Source of the DNA: Pseudomonas cremoris
GTDB lineage: Bacteria > Pseudomonadota > Gammaproteobacteria > Pseudomonadales > Pseudomonadaceae
Length of the DNA: 64,000 nt
Assembly: GCF_014230465.1 (NCBI RefSeq)
Contig: NZ_JAAXCY010000005.1
Span: 372,001-436,000 of the forward strand
Direction: 5' to 3'
Shown here: positions 51,438-61,166 of the stretch, one piece after another
Position numbering within the stretch: position 1 is the stretch's first letter
Layout of the letters: each line of letters opens with the position of its first letter
Notes under the pieces: generated by a model
Told to the model about the DNA's origin: nothing
What the model saw: the letters and a program-made list of their open reading frames with translations, nothing else
Databases searched by the model: none
Made by a program: the position numbers and the translations under genes

Positions 51438-52402
51438 GGGTGCTCTTGTGTCTTTGACAGATGTGTAGAGACCAAATGCTCATCGGGATCAGGGCCTGCG
51501 CAAGGCTGCGCGGCAACCAGGCTCCGCTTGATCCAGTCATACAAGTCATTGCCCTCGCTCGACAACTCGCTATTGGCCCGCCGACACAGGTAGTACTGAC
51601 GCCCATCGTCGACCTGTAGATCAAACAGCTTCACCAACTCTCCGCTAGCAACCAATGGCGCCACCAACGGCTCGCGCAGTAACGCGCACCCAAGGCCAGT
51701 AAGGGTGGCCGTCAGCGCCAATTGCCCGTCCTCCAGCAGTAGCCCATTCAACGCCGTGGCATCCACCTCGGCGGCCTCGAACCATTGGCCCCAGGTGCCT
51801 CGCTCTTCGTCGTGCAGCAGCGGCAACTCACTCAACGCTTGGGGTGTGTCGATAGGCCCGTGTTGCGCCTGGAAGGCGCGGCTGCAATACGGCGTCACCG
51901 CGCCCGAGATCAGCGGCTCACTGTGATACCCCGGCCAGTGCCCGGTACCAAAGCGGATCGACAGGTCGGCCGCATCGCTGGGGTAGCTGCGGTGGTTGGC
52001 GTAGGTCACGTTGATGTCCAGCGCCGGGTGGTCTTTCAAAAAACTCGCCAGCCGCGGGATAAACAGGTTGATGCCAAACAGCGGGATCAGGCTGATGGTT
52101 ACCTGGCGCGTGGCGCTTTTTTCACGCACGTGCTCAGTGGCGCTGCGCAGCACCGCAAACGCGGAGCGAATCGCGCGGTAGTACTCGCGGCCTTCGTCGG
52201 TCAGCACCAGGTTGCGGCCCTGGCGCAAGGTCAGCGGCTGCTGCAAAAAATCTTCCAGCAAATGCAGTTGATGGCTGATGGCCGAGGCGGACACGTCCAG
52301 CTCGCGGGCAGCGGCATTCACCCCACCATGGCGTGCAAAGGCTTCGAAAGTGCGCACGGCACGCAGGGGAGGGTCATTGGCTAACTGTTCTGATTTATTC
52401 AT
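51434..52402 (-). CDS. LysR-family regulator of the ATC/cysteine operon
   Basis: A 322-residue GcvA-type LysR regulator: N-terminal helix-turn-helix (GGVNAAARELDVSASAISHQLHLLE, in part) and a C-terminal effector-binding domain. It is divergent from the Liv-type transporter and ATC genes with 170 bases between, where AT-rich sequence could hold T-N11-A sites. The end of the frame runs into a REP arm, so the last residues may be non-native. Confidence 0.85.
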   Translation of the reverse strand: MNKSEQLANDPPLRAVRTFEAFARHGGVNAAARELDVSASAISHQLHLLEDFLQQPLTLRQGRNLVLTDEGREYYRAIRSAFAVLRSATEHVREKSATRQVTISLIPLFGINLFIPRLASFLKDHPALDINVTYANHRSYPSDAADLSIRFGTGHWPGYHSEPLISGAVTPYCSRAFQAQHGPIDTPQALSELPLLHDEERGTWGQWFEAAEVDATALNGLLLEDGQLALTATLTGLGCALLREPLVAPLVASGELVKLFDLQVDDGRQYYLCRRANSELSSEGNDLYDWIKRSLVAAQPCAGPDPDEHLVSTHLSKTQEHP

Positions 52403-52574
52403 GTATTGAATTAAATACCAACTCTCGCTACGAATAAAGAGTCATAAGTGCCGTATTTTCGGCATAAATAGCGTGTTTCAGCTTTGATATAACCATATTA
52501 CTTTCTGATATTTGATAAAAACAGAATAGATGCTTAGTGTGCCGCCCTTGTACGCACTGAGGTCGATGGTTTTC

Positions 52575-53522
52575 ATGGATGCGTTTATCCAACAACTGCT
52601 CAACGGTTTGATGACGGGCAGTCTCTACGCGCTGGTGGCCCTGGGTTACACCATGGTTTATGGCATCTTGCGAATTATCAACTTCGCCCACGGCGATGTG
52701 TTGATGATCGGCGCGCTGGTGGGCCTGTCGGTGATTCGCCTGTTGCAGGCGACCTGGCCGGCCTTGCCGCCAGTGCTGGTGTTGCTCTGTGCCACGGTGG
52801 TCGCCATGGCCTTTTGCGCGGTGCTCGCGGTGGTGATCGAACGCGTCGCTTATCGCCGGCTGCGCCATGCCCCGCGTTTGGCGCCATTGATCAGCGGTAT
52901 TGGCGTGTCGCTGCTGCTGCAAACCATCGCCATGTTGGTGTGGACCCGCAACCCGCAGATGTTCCCGCAACTGCTGCCACTGGAACCCATTGAGGTACTG
53001 GCGGGCGCATCGGCACACCCAGCGATTACCAACGTCACGGCACTGACCACCATCGCCATCGCCTTGTCGGTGATGGTCGCGTTGCTGGTGCTGGTCGAGC
53101 GCACGCGCTTCGGCCGGGCCATGCGCGCCGTGGCTGAAAACCCCCAGGTCGCCAGCCTGATGGGTATCAGCCCCAACCGCATCATTGTCATCACCTTCGC
53201 CATTGGCGGCGCGTTGGCGGCACTGGCCGGCATCATGATGGCCAGCAACTACGGCAGCGCGCATTTCTACATGGGTTTTTTGCCCGGCATCAAGGCCTTC
53301 ACCGCAGCGGTGTTGGGCGGTATCGGCAACCTCAAGGGCGCCATGCTCGGCGGCTTGCTGCTGGGTTTGATCGAGGCGTTGGGCACCGGTTACCTGGGCG
53401 CGGCCACCAACGGCGTGTTCGGCAGTAATTATCAGGATGTGTTCGCTTTCATCGTGTTGATCGCGGTGCTGGTGTTCCGGCCTTCCGGGTTGTTGGGCGA
53501 ACGTTTGGCGACCCGCGCATGA
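52575..53522 (+). CDS. Branched-chain amino acid-type ABC permease, LivH-like
   Basis: A 315-residue permease with eight hydrophobic helices and the LivH signature GSLYALVALGYTMVYGILR and IINFAHGDV. Start at 52575 chosen from the conserved MDAFIQQLLNG beginning. ATGA overlap with livM-like gene. By context probably carries ATC or a cysteine-related compound, not leucine. Confidence 0.85.
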   Translation: MDAFIQQLLNGLMTGSLYALVALGYTMVYGILRIINFAHGDVLMIGALVGLSVIRLLQATWPALPPVLVLLCATVVAMAFCAVLAVVIERVAYRRLRHAPRLAPLISGIGVSLLLQTIAMLVWTRNPQMFPQLLPLEPIEVLAGASAHPAITNVTALTTIAIALSVMVALLVLVERTRFGRAMRAVAENPQVASLMGISPNRIIVITFAIGGALAALAGIMMASNYGSAHFYMGFLPGIKAFTAAVLGGIGNLKGAMLGGLLLGLIEALGTGYLGAATNGVFGSNYQDVFAFIVLIAVLVFRPSGLLGERLATRA

Positions 53523-54604
53523 TCAAGTCTCTCTCACCCAATAAGCGCGCCAGCCTGGGCTTGTTGCTGTTCGCCGTTGCACTGGTGCTGGCGCCCTGGA
53601 TCGTCGGCCATGCGGGCGGCAACACTTGGGTACGCACCCTGGATTTTGCCCTGCTGTACATCATGCTCGCCCTCGGGCTGAACATCGTGGTCGGCTACGC
53701 GGGGCTGCTGGACATGGGCTTTATCGCGTTCTACGCGGTGGGTGCCTACCTCGCGGCGTTGCTTTCGTCGCCGCATTTGCTGCAACAGTTTCCCGCGTTG
53801 GCGGCGTTGCTGCCGGCGGGCATGCACACCTCGATCTGGTTGATCCTGCCGTTGGGTGCGTTGCTCGCCGCCGGTTGCGGTGTGGTGCTGGGCGCACCGA
53901 CGTTGCGCCTGCGGGGTGACTACCTGGCCATCGTCACCCTGGGCTTTGGCGAGATCATTCGCATCCTGCTGCGCAACCTCGATCGCCCGGTGAACATCAC
54001 CAATGGCCCCAAAGGTATTTCCCAGGTCGACCCGGTCAGCCTGTTGGGCGTGAACCTCGGTCGCACCCAAGAGCTGTTCGGCCTGCGCCTGCCCTCGGTG
54101 TACCTCTATTACTACCTGTTTGCCGCGCTGGTGGTGCTGATCCTGTTCGCCTGCATTCGCCTGGAGCGTTCGCGCATTGGCCGCGCCTGGGTGGCGATCC
54201 GTGAAGACGAAGACGCGGCCCAGGCCATGGGTATCAATACCGTGCGCCTGAAGCTGCTGGCGTTTGCGATTGGCGCGGCGTTCGGCGGCGTGAGCGGGGC
54301 GTTGTTCGCCTCGTTCCAGGGCTTTGTTTCGCCGGAATCCTTCACCCTCAACGAGTCCATCGCGGTGTTGGCGATGGTGGTGCTGGGCGGTATGGGGCAT
54401 ATCCCCGGGGTGATCCTCGGTTGCGTGTTGCTGGCGGCCTTGCCTGAAGCCTTGCGCGCCAGCATGGGCCCCTTGCAGCAGGCGCTGTTCGGCCAGGTGC
54501 TGGTGGACCCGGAAATCATCCGCCAACTGTTCTACGGCTTGGCGCTGATCCTGGCGATGCTCTATCGACCCGCCGGTTTGTGGCCCAAAGGAGTGGCACG
54601 ATGA
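53519..54604 (+). CDS. Branched-chain amino acid-type ABC permease, LivM-like
   Basis: A 361-residue permease with about ten helices; LNIVVGYAGLLDMGFIAFYAVGAY and LRGDYLAIVTLGFGEI are LivM blocks. Overlaps both neighbours by four bases, so tightly coupled. Confidence 0.85.
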   Translation: MIKSLSPNKRASLGLLLFAVALVLAPWIVGHAGGNTWVRTLDFALLYIMLALGLNIVVGYAGLLDMGFIAFYAVGAYLAALLSSPHLLQQFPALAALLPAGMHTSIWLILPLGALLAAGCGVVLGAPTLRLRGDYLAIVTLGFGEIIRILLRNLDRPVNITNGPKGISQVDPVSLLGVNLGRTQELFGLRLPSVYLYYYLFAALVVLILFACIRLERSRIGRAWVAIREDEDAAQAMGINTVRLKLLAFAIGAAFGGVSGALFASFQGFVSPESFTLNESIAVLAMVVLGGMGHIPGVILGCVLLAALPEALRASMGPLQQALFGQVLVDPEIIRQLFYGLALILAMLYRPAGLWPKGVAR

Positions 54605-55374
54605 ACGCACCGTTGTTGCAGATCGACAAGGTCAACAAGCACTTCGGCGGCGTCGCGGCGCTGACCGACGTGAGCCTGAGCATCCAGCCCGGCGAGATCT
54701 ACGGGTTGATCGGCCCCAATGGCGCCGGCAAGACCACGTTCTTCAACGTGATGACTGGGCTCTACACCCCGGATTCCGGGCGCTTCCAGCTCGATGGTCG
54801 CGACTACCAGCCCACCAGCGTGCACCAGGTGGCCGAGGCGGGCATCGCGCGTACCTTCCAGAACATCCGTTTGTTCAACAGCATGAGCGCCCTGGAAAAC
54901 GTCATGGTCGGGCGCCACGTGCGCACCCGCAATGGTCTGTGGGCTGCCTTGAGCCAGCACCGCCGCGCGCGGGAAGAAGAGGCGCAGACCCGCGCCCACG
55001 CCCATCGTCTACTCGCTTATGTGGGCCTGGCTGGCTATGCCAATTACCGCGCCGACAGCCTGAGCTACGGCCACCAACGCCGCCTGGAAATCGCCCGTGC
55101 CTTGGCCACCGAACCGCGTTTGTTGGCGCTGGATGAACCGGCAGCGGGCATGAACGCCAGCGAGAAGGTGCAACTGCGCGGCCTGCTGGAAAAGATCCGC
55201 GACGATGGCCACACGCTCTTGCTGATCGAACACGACGTAAAACTGGTGATGGGCGTGTGCGACCGCATCAGCGTATTGGATTACGGCCAAGTCATCGCCG
55301 TGGGCCCGCCGGCTGAGGTGCGCCAACACCCGGCGGTGATCCAGGCCTATCTGGGAGCCAGTGCGCATGTCTGA
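54601..55374 (+). CDS. Liv-type ABC ATPase, LivG-like
   Basis: A 257-residue ATPase: Walker A GPNGAGKTT, signature LSYGHQRRLEIARAL, Walker B LLALDEPAAGMN. FQNIRLF is the usual Q-loop of LivG. Overlaps the next ATPase by eight bases. Confidence 0.85.
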   Translation: MNAPLLQIDKVNKHFGGVAALTDVSLSIQPGEIYGLIGPNGAGKTTFFNVMTGLYTPDSGRFQLDGRDYQPTSVHQVAEAGIARTFQNIRLFNSMSALENVMVGRHVRTRNGLWAALSQHRRAREEEAQTRAHAHRLLAYVGLAGYANYRADSLSYGHQRRLEIARALATEPRLLALDEPAAGMNASEKVQLRGLLEKIRDDGHTLLLIEHDVKLVMGVCDRISVLDYGQVIAVGPPAEVRQHPAVIQAYLGASAHV

Positions 55375-56083
55375 AGCACTTTTGAAAGTCGACGGCTTGC
55401 AGGTGCGCTACGGCGCCATCGAAGCCGTCAAATCCCTCGACCTGCATATCAACGAAGGCGAACGCGTCACGCTGATCGGCGCCAATGGCGCGGGCAAGAC
55501 CTCCAGTCTCAAGGCCCTGACCGGCTTGCTGCCGGCGGCCAGGGGCGAGATCCGTTTTGCCGGCCAATCGATTCTCGGCCAGGCACCGGAAAAACTACTG
55601 CGCCAAGGCATCGCCATGGTCCCTGAAGGCCGTGGGATTTTCGCGCGCATGAGCGTGTTGGAAAACCTGCAGGCCGGCGCATTTTTGCGCCGCGACAATG
55701 AGCAAGTGCAGCGCGAAATGCGCCAACTGTACGAACACTTCCCGCGCCTGGAAGAACGCCTGCACCAGTCCGCCGGCCTGCTCTCGGGCGGCGAGCAACA
55801 AATGCTCGCCCTGGCCCGCGCGTTGCTGTCGCGCCCGCGTTTGTTGATCCTCGATGAACCGTCCATGGGCCTGGCGCCGATCATGGTGGAGAAGATTTTC
55901 CAGGTAATCGACGACGTCTGCCGCCAGGGCATGACCCTGTTGCTGGTGGAACAGAACGCACGGTTGGCGCTGCAAGTCACCGACCGCGCCTACGTGATGG
56001 ACACCGGGCGTATCAGTCTCACCGGCCCCTCGCAGGATTTGCTGGAACACCCCGAAGTACGCAGCGCGTACCTCGGTGAATGA
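55367..56083 (+). CDS. Liv-type ABC ATPase, LivF-like
   Basis: A 238-residue ATPase: Walker A GANGAGKTS, signature LSGGEQQMLALARAL, Walker B LLILDEPSMGLAP. Completes the ATPase pair with the previous gene. Confidence 0.85.
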   Translation: MSEALLKVDGLQVRYGAIEAVKSLDLHINEGERVTLIGANGAGKTSSLKALTGLLPAARGEIRFAGQSILGQAPEKLLRQGIAMVPEGRGIFARMSVLENLQAGAFLRRDNEQVQREMRQLYEHFPRLEERLHQSAGLLSGGEQQMLALARALLSRPRLLILDEPSMGLAPIMVEKIFQVIDDVCRQGMTLLLVEQNARLALQVTDRAYVMDTGRISLTGPSQDLLEHPEVRSAYLGE

Positions 56084-56150
56084 ACAACCCAATGACGCTA
56101 CCGGACGCCCGGCGTGTTCCGACCCGCCCGAAAAGAAGCAGGAACTACAG

Positions 56151-57290
56151 ATGAATACGTTGAAGAAAACCGCACTGATCGGCCTGGCCCTGAGCAGCCT
56201 GGCCAGCGCCGTCGCCCAAGCCGACCAGACCGTACTGATCGGCCTGGCTGGTCCGCTCACTGGCCCCTCGGCACGGATCGGCAAGGACCTGGAAAACGGC
56301 GCCAAGTTGGCCATCGACCAGGCCAACGCCAAGCACCCGAAGATCAACGGTGAAGCCGTAACCTTCAAGCTGGTTTCCGAGGACGACCAGTCCGACCCGC
56401 GCACCGCCGTCACCGTGGCCCAGCGTCTGGTGGATGAAGGTGTGGTCGGCGTGGTTGGTCATTGGAACACCGGCACCAGCATCCCGGCAGCGCGGGTGTA
56501 CCACGATGCCGGGATCGCCCAGGTCGCTCCGGTGGCTACAGGTCATGCGTACACCCAGCAGGGCTTTGATACGAGCTTTCGCATCATGGGCCATGACGAC
56601 GATGGCGGTCAGGTCGCCGGCGACTATGCGTTGAACACACTCAAGGCCAAGCGCATCGCTGTAATCGACGACCGTACCGCGTTCGGCCAGGGCCTGGCGG
56701 ACCAGTTCGTCAAATCCATCGAGGCCGGTGGCGCCAAGGTGGTGGGCCGTGAGTACGTGGACGACAAAACCATCGACTTCAGCGCCGTGCTGACCAATAT
56801 CCGCAGCCAGAACCCGGACCTGATCTTCTTCGGCGGCGTTGACTCCCAGGCCGCACCGCTGGCCCGTCGCATCAAGCAGCTGGGCATCAAGGCGCCATTG
56901 ATGGGCGCCGGTGGTTTTGTCAGCCAGACCTTCCTGGAGCTGGCGCAGAACGAAGGCGAGGGCGTGATTGCCCTGGAGCCGGGCTTGGCGATCTCGCAGA
57001 TGCCCGGCGGCAAGGCGTTTGAGCAGGCGTACAAAGAACGCTACAAGCACGGTATCGAACTGCATGCCCCGTTCGCCTATGACGGCGTGGGCGTGCTGGT
57101 CGCGGCCATCGAGAAGGCCGACTCGGTTGACCCGCAGAAATACCTGCCGGTCTTGCGTGCCATCAGCTACCCGGGCGTGACCGGCACCATTGCGTTCGAT
57201 GCCGAAGGCAACTTGAAGAAACCGTCGTTCACTGTTTACCAGGTCAAGGCCAACCAATGGCAGCCGGTCAGCGTGGCAGGCGGCAAGTAA
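56151..57290 (+). CDS. Liv-type periplasmic binding protein
   Basis: A 379-residue binding protein of the LivJ/LivK class. Signal peptide to AVAQA, then VLIGLAGPLTGPSARIGKD, and AGIAQVAPVATGHAYTQQGF in the hinge region. Start at 56151 preferred over 56076 (GCAGGAA upstream). Placed between transporter and enzyme genes. Confidence 0.85.
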   Translation: MNTLKKTALIGLALSSLASAVAQADQTVLIGLAGPLTGPSARIGKDLENGAKLAIDQANAKHPKINGEAVTFKLVSEDDQSDPRTAVTVAQRLVDEGVVGVVGHWNTGTSIPAARVYHDAGIAQVAPVATGHAYTQQGFDTSFRIMGHDDDGGQVAGDYALNTLKAKRIAVIDDRTAFGQGLADQFVKSIEAGGAKVVGREYVDDKTIDFSAVLTNIRSQNPDLIFFGGVDSQAAPLARRIKQLGIKAPLMGAGGFVSQTFLELAQNEGEGVIALEPGLAISQMPGGKAFEQAYKERYKHGIELHAPFAYDGVGVLVAAIEKADSVDPQKYLPVLRAISYPGVTGTIAFDAEGNLKKPSFTVYQVKANQWQPVSVAGGK

Positions 57291-57346
57291 TCGTTTTGTC
57301 GGGCGCCTTGGGGCGCCCGATGCTGTGGAGCTGATGGAGGCACACA

Positions 57347-57826
57347 ATGAGCAAACTGGAAGGTGAACTGGGCATCCTGGCCCGGCGGCGCATCGAGGCC
57401 GAAATCATCAAGCCGATCTACGAGATTCTCAAGCGCGAGCAGGGCCAGGCGTTTGCCGCAGCGGTGATCGGCGAGGCGGTGGGCAACGCGGCGATCCAGG
57501 CGGGCAAGCATTTTGCCGCGCTGGAAGAAAACCCCGACCTCAAGAGCTTCGTCGAGCTGCAAGTGCTGTGGGAGAAGGACGACGCGCTGAAAGTCGAGAT
57601 CATCGCCAGCGATGCCGAGCACTACGACTACGACGTCAAGCGCTGCCGCTACGCCGAGATGTACAACGAGATGGGCCTGGGCGAGATCGGCCACTTGCTG
57701 TCGTGCAATCGCGACGAGCTGTTTATCGTCGGCTATAACCCGGACATTGAACTGACCCGCACCCAGACCATCATGGGCGGCGCGCACCACTGTGATTTCC
57801 GTTATCGGGCCAAACCTCATGAATAA
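57347..57826 (+). CDS. atcB: L-2-amino-thiazoline-4-carboxylate hydrolase family protein
   Basis: A 159-residue protein that I place in the ATC hydrolase family (AtcB of Pseudomonas sp. ON-4a), which opens L-2-amino-thiazoline-4-carboxylate to N-carbamoyl-L-cysteine. RCRYAEMYNEMGLGEIGHLLSC is the typical stretch, followed by IMGGAHHCDFRY with the conserved His-His-Cys. GGAGG precedes ATG. The following gene is the matching amidohydrolase, overlapping by eight bases; the pair supports the call. Confidence 0.8.
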   Translation: MSKLEGELGILARRRIEAEIIKPIYEILKREQGQAFAAAVIGEAVGNAAIQAGKHFAALEENPDLKSFVELQVLWEKDDALKVEIIASDAEHYDYDVKRCRYAEMYNEMGLGEIGHLLSCNRDELFIVGYNPDIELTRTQTIMGGAHHCDFRYRAKPHE

Positions 57827-59054
57827 CCTGGCGCGGGTGAATGGCGAGCGCCTGTGGGGCTCTCTGATGGAAATGGCGCAAATCGGCGCCACCGAAAAGG
57901 GCGGCGTATCGCGCCTGGCCCTGACCGATGAAGACCGTCGAGGCCGCGACCTGTTTGTGCACTGGTGCGAGGCCGCTGGCTGCAGCATCCGCGTGGACGC
58001 CATGGGCAATATCTTCGCCCGGCGTGCCGGTCGGCATGACCATCTGGCCCCGGTGATCACCGGCTCCCACGGCGACTCCCAACCCTTTGGCGGCAAGTAC
58101 GACGGCATCTATGGCGTGCTCGCCGGGGTGGAAGTGCTGCGCAGCCTGAATGACCTGGGCATCGAAACCGACCGGCCCATCGAAGTGGTCAACTGGACCA
58201 ACGAAGAAGGCTCGCGGTTTGCTCCGGCGATGATTTCGTCGGGCGTCTACGCCGGTGTGTTTGACCTGGAGTACGGTTTGTCACGCGAGGACAAGTCGGG
58301 CGTGACCATTGGCCAGGCGCTGCAAGAAATTGGCTACGCCGGGCCCCATCCGGTTGGCGGCCAAGCGATACATGCCGCGTTTGAACTGCATATCGAGCAA
58401 GGCCCGATCCTTGAGGCGCAGAACATCACCATCGGCGTCGTTACCGGTGCCCAAGGTCAACGCTGGTACGAAGTGGAACTGACCGGCCGCAGTGCCCACG
58501 CAGGGACCACACCCATGGACCATCGCCTGGATGCCTTGCTCGGCTTTGCTCGCGTGGTCGAGGCGGTCAACGGCCTGGGCCTGGAGCAGGGCGCCGAAGG
58601 GCGCGCGACCGTCGGCATGGCGAATATCTTCCCCAACTCGCGCAACGTGGTACCGGGGCGGGTGTTTTTCAGCGTGGAGTTCCGTCACCCGGATGAAGCG
58701 GTGTTGGCGCGTCAGGATCAGCAGCTACGCGACGCCGTGGCGCAGATCGCCGAAGGGATTGGTTTGCAGCACAGCGTGAAGCAGATCTTCCAATACGCGC
58801 CGATTGCGTTTGACGCTGACTGTGTCGAGGTGGTGCGGGCCTCGGCCGAGGCGCTGGGCTATAGCCATCGACCGATGATTTCCGGTGCCGGGCATGATGC
58901 CTGCTACCTGAACAAGGTGGCGCCGACAGCGATGATTTTTGTGCCGTGTGTGGATGGGCTTAGCCATAACGAGGCGGAAGAGATTTCCCAGGAATGGTCG
59001 ACGGCGGGGGCGGATGTGCTGCTCCAGGCCATTCTGGCCAAGTCCCCTATCTAA
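57819..59054 (+). CDS. atcC: Zn-dependent N-carbamoyl-L-amino acid (cysteine) hydrolase
   Basis: A 411-residue M20-family amidohydrolase. Metal motifs are GSHGDSQPFGGKYDG, NEEGSRF, FELHIEQGP and the C-terminal SGAGHDACYLN. It would convert N-carbamoyl-L-cysteine to L-cysteine, the second step after AtcB. The start at 57819 overlaps the atcB stop. One of the two His of the usual GSHxD is present, the rest agrees with L-carbamoylases/allantoate amidohydrolases. Confidence 0.8.
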   Translation: MNNLARVNGERLWGSLMEMAQIGATEKGGVSRLALTDEDRRGRDLFVHWCEAAGCSIRVDAMGNIFARRAGRHDHLAPVITGSHGDSQPFGGKYDGIYGVLAGVEVLRSLNDLGIETDRPIEVVNWTNEEGSRFAPAMISSGVYAGVFDLEYGLSREDKSGVTIGQALQEIGYAGPHPVGGQAIHAAFELHIEQGPILEAQNITIGVVTGAQGQRWYEVELTGRSAHAGTTPMDHRLDALLGFARVVEAVNGLGLEQGAEGRATVGMANIFPNSRNVVPGRVFFSVEFRHPDEAVLARQDQQLRDAVAQIAEGIGLQHSVKQIFQYAPIAFDADCVEVVRASAEALGYSHRPMISGAGHDACYLNKVAPTAMIFVPCVDGLSHNEAEEISQEWSTAGADVLLQAILAKSPI

Positions 59055-59071
59055 CAGGCCTGCACAAATCA

Positions 59072-59166
59072 AAATGTGGGAGCGGGCTTGCTCGCGAAAG
59101 CGGTGTATCGGTCAGAGATTTATCACCTGACCCAGCGCATTCGCGAGCAAGCCCGCTCCCACATTT
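59072..59166. repeat. REPIN, TGTGGGAGCGGG family
   Basis: 27-base perfect arms (59072-59098 and 59140-59166), same core as the element at 40821. Lies between convergent genes and probably helps end transcription. Confidence 0.9.
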
Positions 59167-59187
59167 GGATCGCCTACATCTGATACA

Positions 59188-59988
59188 TCAGCGAAAAAAC
59201 TCCCCAGGCGTGGCCTCAAACTGCTGCCGAAACGCATTGATAAACGCCGACGTCGACTCATACCCACACCCCAACGCCACGTCCGTCACGCGCTCGCCTT
59301 GCTCCAAAGCCGGCAGGGCAGTCAACAACCGCAACCGCTGGCGCCACGCACGAAACGTCAGCCCGGTGTCACTCAAGAACAGCCGGCTCAAGGTCTTCTC
59401 ACTCACCCCCAGCTTCTGGCTCCACTGCCCCAGCGTGGTCTGCTGCTCCGGGTGTGCGTTCAAGCTGCGGTAGATCTGGCGCAAGCGCGGGTCCAGCGGC
59501 AATGGCAGCATCAAGTCCACTTGCGGCGCCGCCGCCAACTGGTCCAGCACCACCTGGGCCAGGCGCCCATCCGGCCCGTCCTCGGCATATTCCACCGGCA
59601 GTTCGCTGAAGCTGCGGATCAATTCGCGCAGCAAGCTGCTCACCTCCAGCACATGGCAACGCTCGCTGGCCCAGGCGGTGACGCTGCAATCGAGGTACAG
59701 GCTGCGCATTTCGGTGTGGGGCGAGCTGAACACCCGGTGCGGCACGCCTGCGGGAATCCATACCGCACGCTGGGGCGGGGCGACGAAGCGGCCGACGCCT
59801 GTCTGGATCTCCAGCACCCCGGAAATTGCGTAGGACAATTGCACCCACGGGTGGCTGTGCCGCCGGGTCAGTGCACGATTAGGCAAGGATTCGGTGCGCC
59901 CATACACCGGGCGTGGCAGGCTGGAAAGCCCGGGCACACTGCGGCGGACGGTCTTGTCATGTCCTTTAGGCGGCATTTGTTGGCTCAT
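59188..59988 (-). CDS. AraC-family regulator with cupin domain
   Basis: A 266-residue regulator: N-terminal AraC-type cupin (RRHSHPWVQLSYAISGVLEI; VWIPAGVPHRV) and C-terminal double helix-turn-helix (TLGQWSQKLGVSEKTLSRLF; VTDVALGCGYESTSAFINAF). Divergent from the BASS transporter with 73 bases between, so likely its controller. Confidence 0.85.
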   Translation of the reverse strand: MSQQMPPKGHDKTVRRSVPGLSSLPRPVYGRTESLPNRALTRRHSHPWVQLSYAISGVLEIQTGVGRFVAPPQRAVWIPAGVPHRVFSSPHTEMRSLYLDCSVTAWASERCHVLEVSSLLRELIRSFSELPVEYAEDGPDGRLAQVVLDQLAAAPQVDLMLPLPLDPRLRQIYRSLNAHPEQQTTLGQWSQKLGVSEKTLSRLFLSDTGLTFRAWRQRLRLLTALPALEQGERVTDVALGCGYESTSAFINAFRQQFEATPGEFFR

Positions 59989-60061
59989 TGGCGTTAGTCG
60001 GTAACAAGGCGTTACGTTAGAGTCGCGACGATGCTCTTGGCAACCCCTGGAAGATTTGCTT

Positions 60062-61060
60062 ATGACCCGCCCGCGTTTTCTGCCCGACAACTTCACCCTC
60101 ACCCTGATCGCCACGGTGATCCTCGCCTCCCTGCTGCCCGCCAGCGGCCAGACCGCCGTGGCCTTTGGCTGGGTGACCAACCTGGCGATTGCGCTGCTGT
60201 TTTTCCTGCACGGCGCCAAGCTCTCGCGCCAGGCCATCGTGGCCGGTGCCGGGCATTGGCGCCTGCACTTGCTGGTGTTCAGCCTGACCTTCGTGCTGTT
60301 TCCGCTGCTGGGCCTGGCGCTCAAGCCGGTGCTGTCACCGCTGATCGGCAAAGACCTGTACATGGGCATGCTCTATCTCTGCGCCTTGCCGGCCACGGTG
60401 CAGTCGGCAATTGCCTTCACCTCCCTGGCGCGGGGCAATATCCCGGCGGCGATTTGCAGCGCGGCGGCGTCGAGCCTGTTCGGCATCTTTCTCACGCCGT
60501 TGCTGGTGACCCTGTTGCTCAACGTGCACGGGGAGGGCGGTTCTACCGTCGATGCCATCCTCAAAATCAGCGTGCAACTGTTGCTGCCGTTTATCGCCGG
60601 GCAGATCGCCCGCCGCTGGATCGGCGAGTGGGTCGGGCGCAATAAATCCTGGCTCAAATTCGTCGATCAGGGCTCGATCCTGCTGGTGGTGTACGGCGCG
60701 TTCAGCGAAGCGGTCAACGAAGGCATCTGGCACCAGATCCCGCTGTGGGAACTGGGCGGCCTGGTGGTGGCGTGCTGCGTATTACTGGCGTTGGTGCTGG
60801 TGGCCTCGACCGTATTGGGCAAGGCCTTTGGTTTTAACCAGGAAGACCGCATCACTATCCTGTTCTGCGGTTCGAAGAAAAGCCTGGCGACCGGTGTGCC
60901 AATGGCCCAGGTGTTGTTCGCCGGGGCGACCATGGGCGTGTTGATCCTGCCGCTGATGCTGTTCCACCAGATCCAGTTGATGGTCTGCGCGGCACTGGCC
61001 CAACGCTACGCCAAGCGGCCGGAATCGATTCCGGAATTGATGGGGCAAGTCGACCCTTAA
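60062..61060 (+). CDS. BASS-family (bile acid:sodium symporter-like) transporter
   Basis: A 332-residue inner-membrane transporter with about ten helices. FLHGAKLSRQAIV, ALPATVQSAIAFTSLARGN and FCGSKKSLATGVPMAQVLF are the SBF-like/YfeH blocks. Substrate unknown. ATG at 60062 rather than 60056 by the CTTATG context. Confidence 0.8.
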   Translation: MTRPRFLPDNFTLTLIATVILASLLPASGQTAVAFGWVTNLAIALLFFLHGAKLSRQAIVAGAGHWRLHLLVFSLTFVLFPLLGLALKPVLSPLIGKDLYMGMLYLCALPATVQSAIAFTSLARGNIPAAICSAAASSLFGIFLTPLLVTLLLNVHGEGGSTVDAILKISVQLLLPFIAGQIARRWIGEWVGRNKSWLKFVDQGSILLVVYGAFSEAVNEGIWHQIPLWELGGLVVACCVLLALVLVASTVLGKAFGFNQEDRITILFCGSKKSLATGVPMAQVLFAGATMGVLILPLMLFHQIQLMVCAALAQRYAKRPESIPELMGQVDP

Positions 61061-61070
61061 TAATCTCTGG

Positions 61071-61096
61071 GAAATTTCCTACATAACAGCAGGAAG
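61071..61096 (+). promoter_or_regulatory. Putative EvgA-type box before the EAL gene
   Basis: GAAATTTCCTACA at 61071-61083; the same 13 bases occur at 61953-61965 before the response regulator. Here it extends to the inverted TTCCT...AGGAA. TTCCTACA resembles the EvgA half-site as I recall it. Confidence 0.55.
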
Positions 61097-61166
61097 CTTC
61101 CCTTACAGATTCGGATTATTCCCGGCCACTATCACCGCTTTCGCACCTGCAAAGTGGTTGGTAAGC

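Noticed and set aside
53534..54610. 358-codon minus-strand frame opposite the LivM-like gene
   Set aside because: Gln/His/Arg-rich translation typical of antisense of a GC-rich gene; the plus strand is a clear LivM permease.
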